38,005 nucleotides of DNA from an uncultured Verrucomicrobiota bacterium (GTDB lineage Bacteria > Verrucomicrobiota > Verrucomicrobiia > Limisphaerales > CAIYYI01). Positions 27,467-35,755 of the stretch are shown one piece after another. Position numbers and translations under genes: made by a program. The stretch covers positions 1 to 38,005 of the forward strand of contig CAIYYI010000498.1 of the NCBI GenBank assembly GCA_903930345.1. The letters run 5' to 3'. Below the pieces are notes generated by a model that was not told where the DNA came from, searched no databases, and saw only the letters and a program-made list of their open reading frames with translations. Each line of letters begins with the position of its first letter. Within the stretch, counting starts at the first letter, position 1.

Positions 27467-29689
27467 TCATTGCACGCCAATTCGATAAAACCGGTTCGTG
27501 CTGACGGGGGTGGGGTCGATCACAGTCTGACGTGTGCCGTTGCCCACGACACTGCCCACCGGCTGCCACACAGCGGGACTGATGCCGGGGCTGCCCAGCA
27601 ACTGGTAGGTCTTGCCACTTTCGGTGTCTATTTCAGCCGCAAAACCCGCTGCCCTGGAAAACCGGTGGTTTTTCATCTGCGGCCGGACTGGTGGAATCAC
27701 GGTGGTGCCGTACGGAGGCACAATCGCCGTCAGGAGCATACCGAAGGCGATGTCGGAACTGGTGCCGCTGGCCTGTTTGACCTCCACAGCCAGTTGGTTT
27801 TGTCCGGTCTGCCAGGCGATGTTGGTCAGGATGATGGCTGGCTGGAGAATCAGGTCGGCAGAGGCGGCAGGCAGCAGAGCCGGGGTTCCCACTGAGAGCC
27901 GTGAATAGTTGGTGGACACCCAGGCAGTCGTCGGCATGTTGGTGGAGAAAATGTTCACCCCGTTGAGGTAAAAGGCCGCCCCGTCATCCACGCAATGACG
28001 CAGGCGCACCACGGCACGCCGACCATCAACACCAGCCGGCCATTGGACCATTTTCCGGAAATAATACGTCCGCACAAAATAGGGGCTCCCGGTCAGCGGT
28101 GCGGCCAGGGCTGTTCCCTCAAACAAGCCAGCCGGGATGGCTGGCAGGGTGCCGGTCGTACCCCGAAAGGTGAGAAATCCAACTGTCCAGAGCGAATCGT
28201 CGTAGGCCGCCAGTTTCCAATCATCGGCATCGTGCCCCATACCAGTCTCGTCATAGGCCCATTGATTGTCGGGATTTGAAAAATCATCGCTGGCAACCAG
28301 CAAGACGATCTCGTGAAAAAGGTCGGTGGAGGTGTTCTCCGGCACAGCGTTGGGGATATGGGCACGGTCCAGCACGCCCGTGACGCGAAGGGTGTAGTTG
28401 GTGAGGAACAACCGCTCTGTGGTGGTGATCAGCACATTGCTGGTGCCCACCAACACCGCGGATAGCACCGTCGGCGGGAGGAGCTGATCGGCACCTGCCA
28501 GGGTCACTGTATAATTGGCCAGGTTCGTGACGGAGCCCGCCGCCAGGGGCTGGTCAAAAACCAGGGCAATGCGGCGCAGATCTGCCATGCCGACAGCCTG
28601 GAGCAACACCGGAGGGCGGGTATCCGGCAGCACGGTTAACCGGCCCGGATAATAGGGGAAACTGTTGGTGACACCGTACAGATTGGAGGCCACCAGCGAA
28701 TAATGGCCGTCATGGGATGAATTGACGTTGGTGAGCGTGTGGGTGTTGTTGGTCGCGCCGGGAATCAAAGCCCCGTCGTGGAACCACTGGACTGAGCCCA
28801 CCGTATTGCTGAAGGAAGCCGTAAAAGTCACGGAGGAACCCTCCGCCACGGTGGCGTTTGTCGGGCCTTCCCGAAACAGGGGAACAGAATAGGATGAATA
28901 GGCAGAGAATTCCTCCAAACTCCAAGCCATGAAGCCAAACCCATAGCTGCCTCCGCCAGCATTGATGGCATCCACGGTGCCCTTAAACTGTTCCTCCCGC
29001 ACCGTGAATGTTCCGTTGGCATTCGGTTGGATGTCCTGCCAAACCACCATGGCTCCCACGGCGCGGTTATCACCGGTATTGTAGGCCTGTTGGTTGGAGC
29101 CCAGAGATGCCACCTGAGCCGCTGTGACTACCCCAAAGCTGGAACTTCCCGGCACGTGAACGGGTTCTGGGGCCTCGGTAAATGATGTGGCAACGATGGA
29201 AACCAGCGTCCACCGGTCGGTAAAGTTGGCCCCCCGAACCGCCGTCCCCTTGAACCGATAGCGTCGTTCCGGGTTGAGCCCGGCGAAGGCATAGGTGATG
29301 AAAGTGGAGCCTCCGATGAAAATGCTGTGTGGTGAGGTGCCGGTTCCAAAATTGACATAAGGCCTGAACCAGTCGCTCGCCGGCGTTCCCACATTGGGAG
29401 CTGAAGCCCCTGTTCCAGACGTGTATGTCCCCGCATTGGAAACCGTGATCGTCACGGTGGCACCGAGCACCGCCCCGGAAACCACATCTTTGAGCGGCCC
29501 ACTGAGCGGAGCACCGCCATAGGCGCTATATCCGGTCACATTCGTATTGAGCGCCGGTGAGGGCAATATGTGGTCGTTGAAGGCCTGCCAGATCAGACCC
29601 TGCCCGCGCACCGGAATGGCCAACGCCAGCACGGCTCCCAGCACGAGAACTGTTTGCCCACCCGCCCACTTCCAATGGTTTTGTTTCAT
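27467..29689 (-). CDS. Secreted multidomain protein with Ig-like, Big_5-like and galactose-binding-like regions
   Basis: 740 residues from ATG 29689 (a GTG two codons upstream is also possible). Signal peptide: MKQNHWKWAGGQTVLVLGAVLALAIPVRGQG. Residues ~32-265 form an unassigned beta-rich domain (WQAFNDH ... YAFAGLNPERRYRFKGTAVRG ... FGFMAWSLEEF). Then come an Ig-like domain (~275-355: TVAEGSSVTFTASF ... VQWFHDG ... HDGHYSLVASN), a Big_5/SbsA-like domain (~360-460: ALVFDQPLAAGSVTNLANYTV), and a galactose-binding-like beta-sandwich (~475-655: WKLAAYDDSLW ... RTYYFRK ... LRHCVDDGAAFYLNGVNIF). The final ~65 residues are the shared C-terminal module (SGKTYQLLG ... TNRFYRIGVQ). No catalytic site is recognised; a surface or matrix-binding role is inferred. 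It lies 54 bases after the phosphatase gene and is the last gene of the probable operon. Confidence 0.87.
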   Translation of the reverse strand: MKQNHWKWAGGQTVLVLGAVLALAIPVRGQGLIWQAFNDHILPSPALNTNVTGYSAYGGAPLSGPLKDVVSGAVLGATVTITVSNAGTYTSGTGASAPNVGTPASDWFRPYVNFGTGTSPHSIFIGGSTFITYAFAGLNPERRYRFKGTAVRGANFTDRWTLVSIVATSFTEAPEPVHVPGSSSFGVVTAAQVASLGSNQQAYNTGDNRAVGAMVVWQDIQPNANGTFTVREEQFKGTVDAINAGGGSYGFGFMAWSLEEFSAYSSYSVPLFREGPTNATVAEGSSVTFTASFSNTVGSVQWFHDGALIPGATNNTHTLTNVNSSHDGHYSLVASNLYGVTNSFPYYPGRLTVLPDTRPPVLLQAVGMADLRRIALVFDQPLAAGSVTNLANYTVTLAGADQLLPPTVLSAVLVGTSNVLITTTERLFLTNYTLRVTGVLDRAHIPNAVPENTSTDLFHEIVLLVASDDFSNPDNQWAYDETGMGHDADDWKLAAYDDSLWTVGFLTFRGTTGTLPAIPAGLFEGTALAAPLTGSPYFVRTYYFRKMVQWPAGVDGRRAVVRLRHCVDDGAAFYLNGVNIFSTNMPTTAWVSTNYSRLSVGTPALLPAASADLILQPAIILTNIAWQTGQNQLAVEVKQASGTSSDIAFGMLLTAIVPPYGTTVIPPVRPQMKNHRFSRAAGFAAEIDTESGKTYQLLGSPGISPAVWQPVGSVVGNGTRQTVIDPTPVSTNRFYRIGVQ

Positions 29690-29743
29690 AATCACGATTA
29701 TCTGCTCGGCCTGTTCCCCAACCCTCGCTTTTTCGCCCTGCCC

Positions 29744-32026
29744 TCAAGGCTGGCGAATACGATAAATTGCCTTGTGCCGCTCCTCCACGCGGATGGGATA
29801 AACCGCCTCCGCATTGGTGGCGGTCACCGTACCCACTTGCACAAAATTGCTCAGCGACCCCACCGCCGCCTCGACGGCGTAACTCAGACCCACCTCCGCA
29901 TTCCAGGAAAGCCGGACATGATTGTCAACGGGTGGGGTGATGCGTGCCCAAATACCCGGCGGACCGGCCAACTGGACGCGAACACCTGTCAAGGTGGCCG
30001 CCCCCTGCCCCGCGCCGGAAAAGGAGACGCCTAAGGCACCCTCATCAAGTTCCCGGGTTTGCCCGACCCCGTCCCATTGCGAACCACCCACTACGGCCCC
30101 CACCCGGATCACGTCGCCCACCCCGATGCCGCCCAATTCCGCCAGGGGAATAGACATCATCATGAAATCGGCATTTTGCTCCAGCCGGTTGGCGGCATTG
30201 GGAACGGAACTATGGGGCGACCGGTTGAATTGCTGGAGCCGCGCCCCCGGCACGTCGCCAATGGCCGAATCCAGACGAAACAGGCCCTGTCCGGTACTGA
30301 AATCCATGTTGGTGCGCAAAAAGCCCCGGTACTGCCCATCCGCATATTCGTCCCCCAGCACACCGGCAATGGCCGGACTGAAACCCTCGAACGACAGGTT
30401 CTCCAGGCAATCCAAGCCGTCCACCCCCTGCCCCTCGGGATCCAGCACCCCGTTGCCCAGGCCCGCCATGTTACTGACGCCCGCCAACCGGGGGGATTCG
30501 ATGAACACAAACACATTGTTGTTGCTGTAAAACATGGCTTGCTGGAACCCGAGGTAAAGGTTCGTGGTGTCATGGTTCACAAACACCTGGCCCAGGTTGG
30601 AAAATTGGCCGCTTCGGGGGTAAAGCGGCTTCCCCACAAATCCCAGCCGTTGCCCGTAGATATTCCCGTCCCCATCGTTCGGAGCGTTGGTCGGAAATGC
30701 GGGCGAATTCCAGGCGGACTCGTAAATCTGGTCGGTCGGCAGGGTTCTTTGGATCACCATGCTGTCCAGCACAGTCCCCGCCACACCCACAGTCTCCACC
30801 CAGAGAGTGTCGTTGGTGACACTGATCCGGGTGAAGGCGTTGGCCGTCACGAATTGGGCCAACGCCGGGTGCATGGTGCTGAAAGCGTAGGTCGTCTGTC
30901 CGCCGCTGGAGTTGACCAGGCTATGCAGGCCATTGGTCGGGGCAAATCGCTGGGCGTTGTGGTCATGTCCGCTCAAAACCAGTTGCACCCCATACTGCCG
31001 CGCCAGGGGTGCCAAAAGCTGGAGAAACTCCTCCGAATCCCAGAGCCCGCCATTGTAATTGTTTCGGGCGTGATAGGCGGTGGTGGCCGCCGGCAAGTGG
31101 CTGAAAAGCAGCTTCCACGGTTTCGTTGACTGGGCCAGGTCGTTCGTAAGCCAGGCATATTCCACCGTGGTGGCATCCAGCACGAACGTGGCATTCCACG
31201 GATTGAACAGGCAGACGAAATGAACATCGCCATGATCAAAGGAATAAAACAGCTCACTGCCGTTGGCGCTGTTGGTGGGCAGGTAAAAGTTCTCCTCGAA
31301 CACCGTGCTGTCCAGGGTATAGGACGGTGCGACATCGTGATTGCCCGGCACCATGAAGAAGGGAATGCTGCTCATCACCGGTTGGAACGGATCAAAAAAC
31401 TCGCTTTGCGGTTGGGCGGGTGCGGTGCCAACACCGGAGTGGTCGCCGCCATGAATCGTCAGATCCGGATCACACTTTTTCATCATGGCGGCCAGGCTCC
31501 GCGTGATGGAGTTGCCACCCGCCGTATCGCTGATGAACGTGAAACGGATGGCCCCCTCTGTCTTCAGCGTGCGGAAGGTCTCCACACCGGTGGTCAAAGT
31601 ACTCTGCTCATTATCGCTGCGGATGCGGTAACTGTATGAGGTGCCAGGCAGCAGGCCGGTTAAGGTCACCACATGGTTCGTCTCCAGCACTTCGCTGTTG
31701 ATCGCCAGCCCCAGACTGGCGGTGGGCCCATACTCCACCACCGTGCCGGAAGGCTCCACCGTCCGCCAGATGACTTGAATGCTATTGGTGGTCACATTCT
31801 GAAGAAAAGGTCCCCGCACCACGGCGTTTTGCCCCGCCACCTCCCACCCAATCAACAGCCCCAACCACAGCCAAACCCACGCCGGGCCAACCGGCACGGC
31901 GGAATGCGTGGATCGACCACACCTGCCGGCAGCATGCACGAGGCATCCAGTGCCATCCACCACCCTGGCGGTACAATCCTGCCCGCAACCAGAGTGCAGC
32001 TCATTGCGATTTACGCTGAATCCCAT
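29744..32026 (-). CDS. Purple acid phosphatase-like metallophosphoesterase with C-terminal beta-domain
   Basis: 760 residues from ATG 32026, supported by GAAGGGAA just upstream. The hydrophobic export segment is at ~48-65 (AWVWLWLGLLIGW), after an unusually long ~45-residue N-terminal stretch. Residues ~68-155 are a fibronectin-III-like domain (GPFLQNVTTNSIQVIW ... LTGLLPGTSYSYRI), as in purple acid phosphatases. Residues ~160-360 are the metallophosphoesterase core with motifs SDT (Asp167), GGDH (Asp195), GNHD (228-231), SHLP (His310) and GHDH (353-356). The metal ligands seem complete, so phosphomonoester or nucleotide hydrolysis outside the cytoplasm is likely. Residues ~430-690 are beta-rich and CBM9/DOMON-like in feel (LGQVFVNHDTTNLYLGF), without a firm family. 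The last ~60 residues are the shared C-terminal module (GLSYAVEA ... YRIRQP). The start is 12 bases past the stop of the upstream CsgG-like gene, implying coupled translation. Confidence 0.9.
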   Translation of the reverse strand: MGFSVNRNELHSGCGQDCTARVVDGTGCLVHAAGRCGRSTHSAVPVGPAWVWLWLGLLIGWEVAGQNAVVRGPFLQNVTTNSIQVIWRTVEPSGTVVEYGPTASLGLAINSEVLETNHVVTLTGLLPGTSYSYRIRSDNEQSTLTTGVETFRTLKTEGAIRFTFISDTAGGNSITRSLAAMMKKCDPDLTIHGGDHSGVGTAPAQPQSEFFDPFQPVMSSIPFFMVPGNHDVAPSYTLDSTVFEENFYLPTNSANGSELFYSFDHGDVHFVCLFNPWNATFVLDATTVEYAWLTNDLAQSTKPWKLLFSHLPAATTAYHARNNYNGGLWDSEEFLQLLAPLARQYGVQLVLSGHDHNAQRFAPTNGLHSLVNSSGGQTTYAFSTMHPALAQFVTANAFTRISVTNDTLWVETVGVAGTVLDSMVIQRTLPTDQIYESAWNSPAFPTNAPNDGDGNIYGQRLGFVGKPLYPRSGQFSNLGQVFVNHDTTNLYLGFQQAMFYSNNNVFVFIESPRLAGVSNMAGLGNGVLDPEGQGVDGLDCLENLSFEGFSPAIAGVLGDEYADGQYRGFLRTNMDFSTGQGLFRLDSAIGDVPGARLQQFNRSPHSSVPNAANRLEQNADFMMMSIPLAELGGIGVGDVIRVGAVVGGSQWDGVGQTRELDEGALGVSFSGAGQGAATLTGVRVQLAGPPGIWARITPPVDNHVRLSWNAEVGLSYAVEAAVGSLSNFVQVGTVTATNAEAVYPIRVEERHKAIYRIRQP

Positions 32027-32041
32027 CACATGTTCCCTTCA
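32026..32041 (-). promoter_or_regulatory. Gene junction with internal ribosome binding site
   Basis: On the minus strand the TGA stop of the CsgG-like gene overlaps a purine-rich GAAGGGAA, followed by ACATGTG and the ATG of the phosphatase gene. The GGGA lies about 7 bases before that ATG, and an out-of-frame ATG within ATGTGATG meets a stop at once. The layout supports translational coupling and fixes the phosphatase start at 32026. Confidence 0.65.
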
Positions 32042-35000
32042 ACGATACCGGGGTGAGTCCACCTTGTTGGTCCGACCAGACATTAAGGCATCGCGCTTGG
32101 CTCGGAACGCTTTCATTTCATTCTCATCCAGAATGCCATCCTTATTCAGATCGAATTCCCTGGAGCTGATAAATACTCCCTTGGCTCCAGCGGTTGACCT
32201 TGGCGAGGGAAAACCAGGGCTTACCCTAGAGGTGGGTGATCCCGGGGTCGAGAACGGCTGAACCTTGTTGGTGCGCACCGTTGGCGGATTCACCTGGCGC
32301 GCAAAGCCAATTGTCTCTGCCAGACTGTTTTTTGGAACAAGCCAAAAACCTCTGTACAACGGGATGGCAACCAGCAAATGATCGCGCAGTATTAAAACCT
32401 TCGACGGCTGATTTTCTGCGGATCCCATTCTCAATCGCTGCGGTTTCTCCACCAAATCCAAGTTCAGGAAAACCGGTTCCTCATACTCCGTACTGAAGTG
32501 CACCAGGGTGATGCTTCCTTCTGAGTACCCTCGCAGTATGTACATCTGTTTCCCGTCGAAATCAAAGGTATATGGATTTGTTCTCCGTGATGGAAACAAC
32601 CACAGGCATGGAAAGCGGGAAGCAATAGGATAGGCTCCCCGACTTTCCGGCGTGATTCCAAAAATAGCAAGAACTGGTTCGTTGGCATTCAACCACAGCG
32701 GTGAATCGACCACGCTCTCGTAGCCTAAAGCCGCGAATCCCTTGCTCAGCCTTACCACCCTGGCTGAACGTAACAGTCCGTCAAACGTGGAGCGCAGCAC
32801 CCAGGTATTGGATGAAGAATCCAGAGCGTAGAGACGGTTGCCCAGCATCGTACTTATCTGCCCATCTGGCCCCTTGAACACATGATTATTCAGCGAACCC
32901 GCCAAATCCAGCGGCCCTTCCGGCACGGTTCGACGATTGCTGGCCAACAGGATGCTTTTGCCCGTCTGCACGTCGTATTCCATCAGGGCATTGGGCGAGA
33001 TAACAAACAAACGCCCATCGACGCCGGAGAGACTGGCATCAACCGGAATCTCCATGGGCAGCTCCCGCCATTTCTTATCGATAAAGTTGCAAACCATCAG
33101 CTTGCTGTTGCGCAGGTGAAACAAATTATCACCCACAACTTCGAACGAAGTCAGGCCCGTATTCTTGTCTAAACCAAATGGCAAACCTATGATATTTGTT
33201 CGCAGCACAGGTGAACTCATCCCAACCCGCTCTACAACCAGAGTTTCTGGATCAATTTGGCAGATGTATTTTTCATGCCAGGATCGCAAGGTGGCACTAT
33301 ATCTGTAGTCCATGTCCAAACTCACCTCGACTTCCGCCAAAAGCCTGCCTGCACGGTATTCGATGGCCCGTACGGCAATATTGGTCTCTGAAATTCGCTC
33401 GCGCGGCTGCATGGTGTTTTCCGGCTTCCAGAAGTTCTTCAATGTGAGAGTCATCACGTTCGAGGCTCCAACGGATTTCTGCCGGGCTGGGGACTCAGCT
33501 GCTGGGGGGGCAACTGTTACCGGTGGAATCATCGGCGTTCGACTCGTCGAAGCCGGCGGTGCGAACCCCACTGGTGGCGGTCCTTGCGGGGCTTGTTCCT
33601 GGACACCGATAGCCTGAATTTCCTGCCCGATCGGGCGACCTCGAATGCCCCCCTGCCATAGTAGACGCCGCGAAATCAGATCCCGGGACTGCGTCCACAC
33701 ACCCAAAAGATCCTGATTGTTGGTGACCGCCGGCCAAGTGGCTTTCAGTATTGGCAGCATTTCTTTACCAACCGTGATTGCGGTCTCAATCGACTCGCCC
33801 AAGCGCGCTTTCAGAATCAAACCTTCCATCTGCCACTGCAAATTCGTAGAGCGGCACACTTCATTCACAAAGCCCGTCCACGCTGGAACACTGCGGGTCC
33901 GGCCTGCCGTGGTCCAGTCGAACATTAGCGGTTCAGTCCAGTCTCGATTGAGGGTTTCCGCTCGATACCGCGTGAAACACCCTTCCCGCAGAAACTTGCG
34001 ATACAATTCCACTTCCTCTTCCGGCGTGTCACAAAACGCAGCACCGTTGATAAAATAGTACCGGGACCAGGGTTTGGAATGCGGCATTTCCTTTAGCTTC
34101 TCCAGCTCGCTCTGTTTGGCTCGGTTATAGTCGGATTGTAGCTGTTGCTCCCGCCGTTCAAGTTCCCTCGCCACTATGAAGGCTGGCAGGTTATTGGTGT
34201 ACAGAGGCACGTTGTTCTTACGCCAGTAAATGCTGTTGCTGCACACCAGGTTCCAATGTCTGGTTTCGGTCGCCGCCAGGCCATCCACCAACCGGAGCAC
34301 CTCCCGGGCGAGACCGCGCAGGTCAGCCAGGGATTCGGCCTGCGAAAAACTGTTGGTGTCGAAATGGGCAATCTTCAGCACCTCAGCAACGTTTACCAGC
34401 ACTTCGCTCCCTTGCAACTTCCACTCTAGCAGTGGAAGGAGTTTCCCCGCGCGCAATTCAATAGGTACCTGATTGACCACCCCCATTTGCTCTGCCTCAA
34501 GATAAATGGAGCAGGCCTTTTTAGCCAGCAACACTTGCGCCATGGCAAAGGGAAAACGTCCGACATACAAGGGGATTCCCGGCGGGGGCATACACTCCAT
34601 GCGGATCTGGGCCAAGGCTGCTTGAATGCGCAGCTTGGCCGTCTCATAATTCTGCCCACCCAACGCCCAAGCTGCCTCGACCGACTGCTGTGCGGCGGCA
34701 ACGTTGCCCCATTTCCAAGCCCACTGCGCTTCCTCAAAGTACTTTCTGGCCTCATCCACACCCGTCACCAACAATTCAGACGTGCCCTTGACGTTGATTC
34801 GCTGGAGAATTGACTGAACCATGGTTTCGACCACTGCGGCACGGTTGGTCCGGGGGCCACTGACGTCAAACTGGAGCACCGCACCTCCTCGTGGGGTTTT
34901 GATCCGTCCAGCGATGGTCATGCGCTCAGGATCGTATCCCTGGCTGTCGATCATTCCCTCCACCAAATATTGGCCGGTCCAGAAGTTCTCGTGCCCCAAC

Positions 35001-35653
35001 CCCTGCTGGTCCTTTTCCTCCTGAGAAAGTTCCAATCGACGGCGTTCCAACACAAAAATTGATGGCTCCTGAATCAATCGGCGTATCAATAATGATGTCA
35101 TGTCGTTATCCGCCTCCATCGCCTGCACGCTGTGGATGGCAGAACGCACTTGCAGGATGGATACCGGGACGGCGTCCTGGGGCAAAACTTTGAGTTTGGG
35201 GATGTAGGGGGTAAGCTGTCGGCCCATCCATTTGGTCCAACTCACCGTTTCTGCCAGGGGCCACTGGCAATCGTACTCCGCCAATGCCACCCCCGGTTTT
35301 ACTGCCACCAGCCGGACAACCAGCAACGCATTGGTCTGGCTCCGTTTTCTGATTTCCAGGATCAGCAGACCATCCGCGCCCAGCACCTGCCCCAGACGCA
35401 GAAAGTTGCCCTGCTGAGCAGCGGACAGGTTTTGCTCCCTTTGCACCCGTTCAATCTGGGAGCGCTCCAGCAATTGCAGGCGATCATTACCCGACAATTC
35501 AGCCGTCAGCAGATCGTTGATGGTTTGAAGTTCAGCCTGCTGCCCGACAACAGCCAGCTTGGCACTCTGGCCAGCCTGGGAGGGCGCTGCTGGCGCCGCC
35601 GCCGTCAGCAGAACCAGGCTGATAAAGCAAACAAGTCGTCTCAGAGAATCCAT
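32039..35653 (-). CDS. CsgG-like (duplicated) / propeller-like / EF-hand exported protein
   Basis: 1,204 residues from ATG 35653, chosen for its signal peptide (MDSLRRLVCFISLVLLTAAAPAAPSQAG). A TTG at 35731 with GAGGA 7 bases before it would add 26 residues. Residues ~31-150 look like a CsgG/TolB-N-type domain (AKLAVVG ... LTAELSG ... LQLLERSQIERVQREQ ... LGADGLLILEI), and ~165-290 repeat the pattern (LLIRRLIQEPSIFVLERRRLE ... QYLVEGMI). A helical TPR-like region follows (~300-350 and on), then a coiled coil (~515-545), a proline-rich linker (~725-770) and a propeller-like region (~780-1110: VDGRLFVISPNALMEYDVQTG). An EF-hand loop DLNKDGILDENE lies near the C-terminus. The next upstream gene is a paralogue. 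CsgG itself forms an outer-membrane export pore for curli; here the helices for a pore were not identified, so a periplasmic stress or assembly role is equally possible. Confidence 0.8.
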   Translation of the reverse strand: MDSLRRLVCFISLVLLTAAAPAAPSQAGQSAKLAVVGQQAELQTINDLLTAELSGNDRLQLLERSQIERVQREQNLSAAQQGNFLRLGQVLGADGLLILEIRKRSQTNALLVVRLVAVKPGVALAEYDCQWPLAETVSWTKWMGRQLTPYIPKLKVLPQDAVPVSILQVRSAIHSVQAMEADNDMTSLLIRRLIQEPSIFVLERRRLELSQEEKDQQGLGHENFWTGQYLVEGMIDSQGYDPERMTIAGRIKTPRGGAVLQFDVSGPRTNRAAVVETMVQSILQRINVKGTSELLVTGVDEARKYFEEAQWAWKWGNVAAAQQSVEAAWALGGQNYETAKLRIQAALAQIRMECMPPPGIPLYVGRFPFAMAQVLLAKKACSIYLEAEQMGVVNQVPIELRAGKLLPLLEWKLQGSEVLVNVAEVLKIAHFDTNSFSQAESLADLRGLAREVLRLVDGLAATETRHWNLVCSNSIYWRKNNVPLYTNNLPAFIVARELERREQQLQSDYNRAKQSELEKLKEMPHSKPWSRYYFINGAAFCDTPEEEVELYRKFLREGCFTRYRAETLNRDWTEPLMFDWTTAGRTRSVPAWTGFVNEVCRSTNLQWQMEGLILKARLGESIETAITVGKEMLPILKATWPAVTNNQDLLGVWTQSRDLISRRLLWQGGIRGRPIGQEIQAIGVQEQAPQGPPPVGFAPPASTSRTPMIPPVTVAPPAAESPARQKSVGASNVMTLTLKNFWKPENTMQPRERISETNIAVRAIEYRAGRLLAEVEVSLDMDYRYSATLRSWHEKYICQIDPETLVVERVGMSSPVLRTNIIGLPFGLDKNTGLTSFEVVGDNLFHLRNSKLMVCNFIDKKWRELPMEIPVDASLSGVDGRLFVISPNALMEYDVQTGKSILLASNRRTVPEGPLDLAGSLNNHVFKGPDGQISTMLGNRLYALDSSSNTWVLRSTFDGLLRSARVVRLSKGFAALGYESVVDSPLWLNANEPVLAIFGITPESRGAYPIASRFPCLWLFPSRRTNPYTFDFDGKQMYILRGYSEGSITLVHFSTEYEEPVFLNLDLVEKPQRLRMGSAENQPSKVLILRDHLLVAIPLYRGFWLVPKNSLAETIGFARQVNPPTVRTNKVQPFSTPGSPTSRVSPGFPSPRSTAGAKGVFISSREFDLNKDGILDENEMKAFRAKRDALMSGRTNKVDSPRYR

Positions 35654-35731
35654 GCCATATCTGCCGGCTGCGGATTTGCTCCGGTCGTGAAAGGCCCCTT
35701 GGCTGATCGGCTGAAAGTCAATGCCATTCAA
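35645..35731 (-). promoter_or_regulatory. Alternative TTG start or short leader ORF before the CsgG-like gene
   Basis: On the minus strand GAGGA is followed 7 bases later by TTGAATG. The TTG (35731) is in frame with the CsgG-like gene. The overlapping ATG (35727) opens a different 28-codon frame (MALTFSRSAKG...) that ends in TGA just inside the main gene, past its ATG at 35653. Either the protein has a long N-terminal extension or a short leader peptide is translated and coupled to it. The sequence alone does not decide. Confidence 0.45.
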
Positions 35732-35755
35732 AATGAATTCCTCGCACTTCCCGCA

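Noticed and set aside
30059..31129. 356-residue plus-strand open frame antisense to the phosphatase
   Set aside because: The minus-strand phosphatase has complete catalytic motifs here; the plus frame is rich in Arg, His, Gly and Pro and shows no family.
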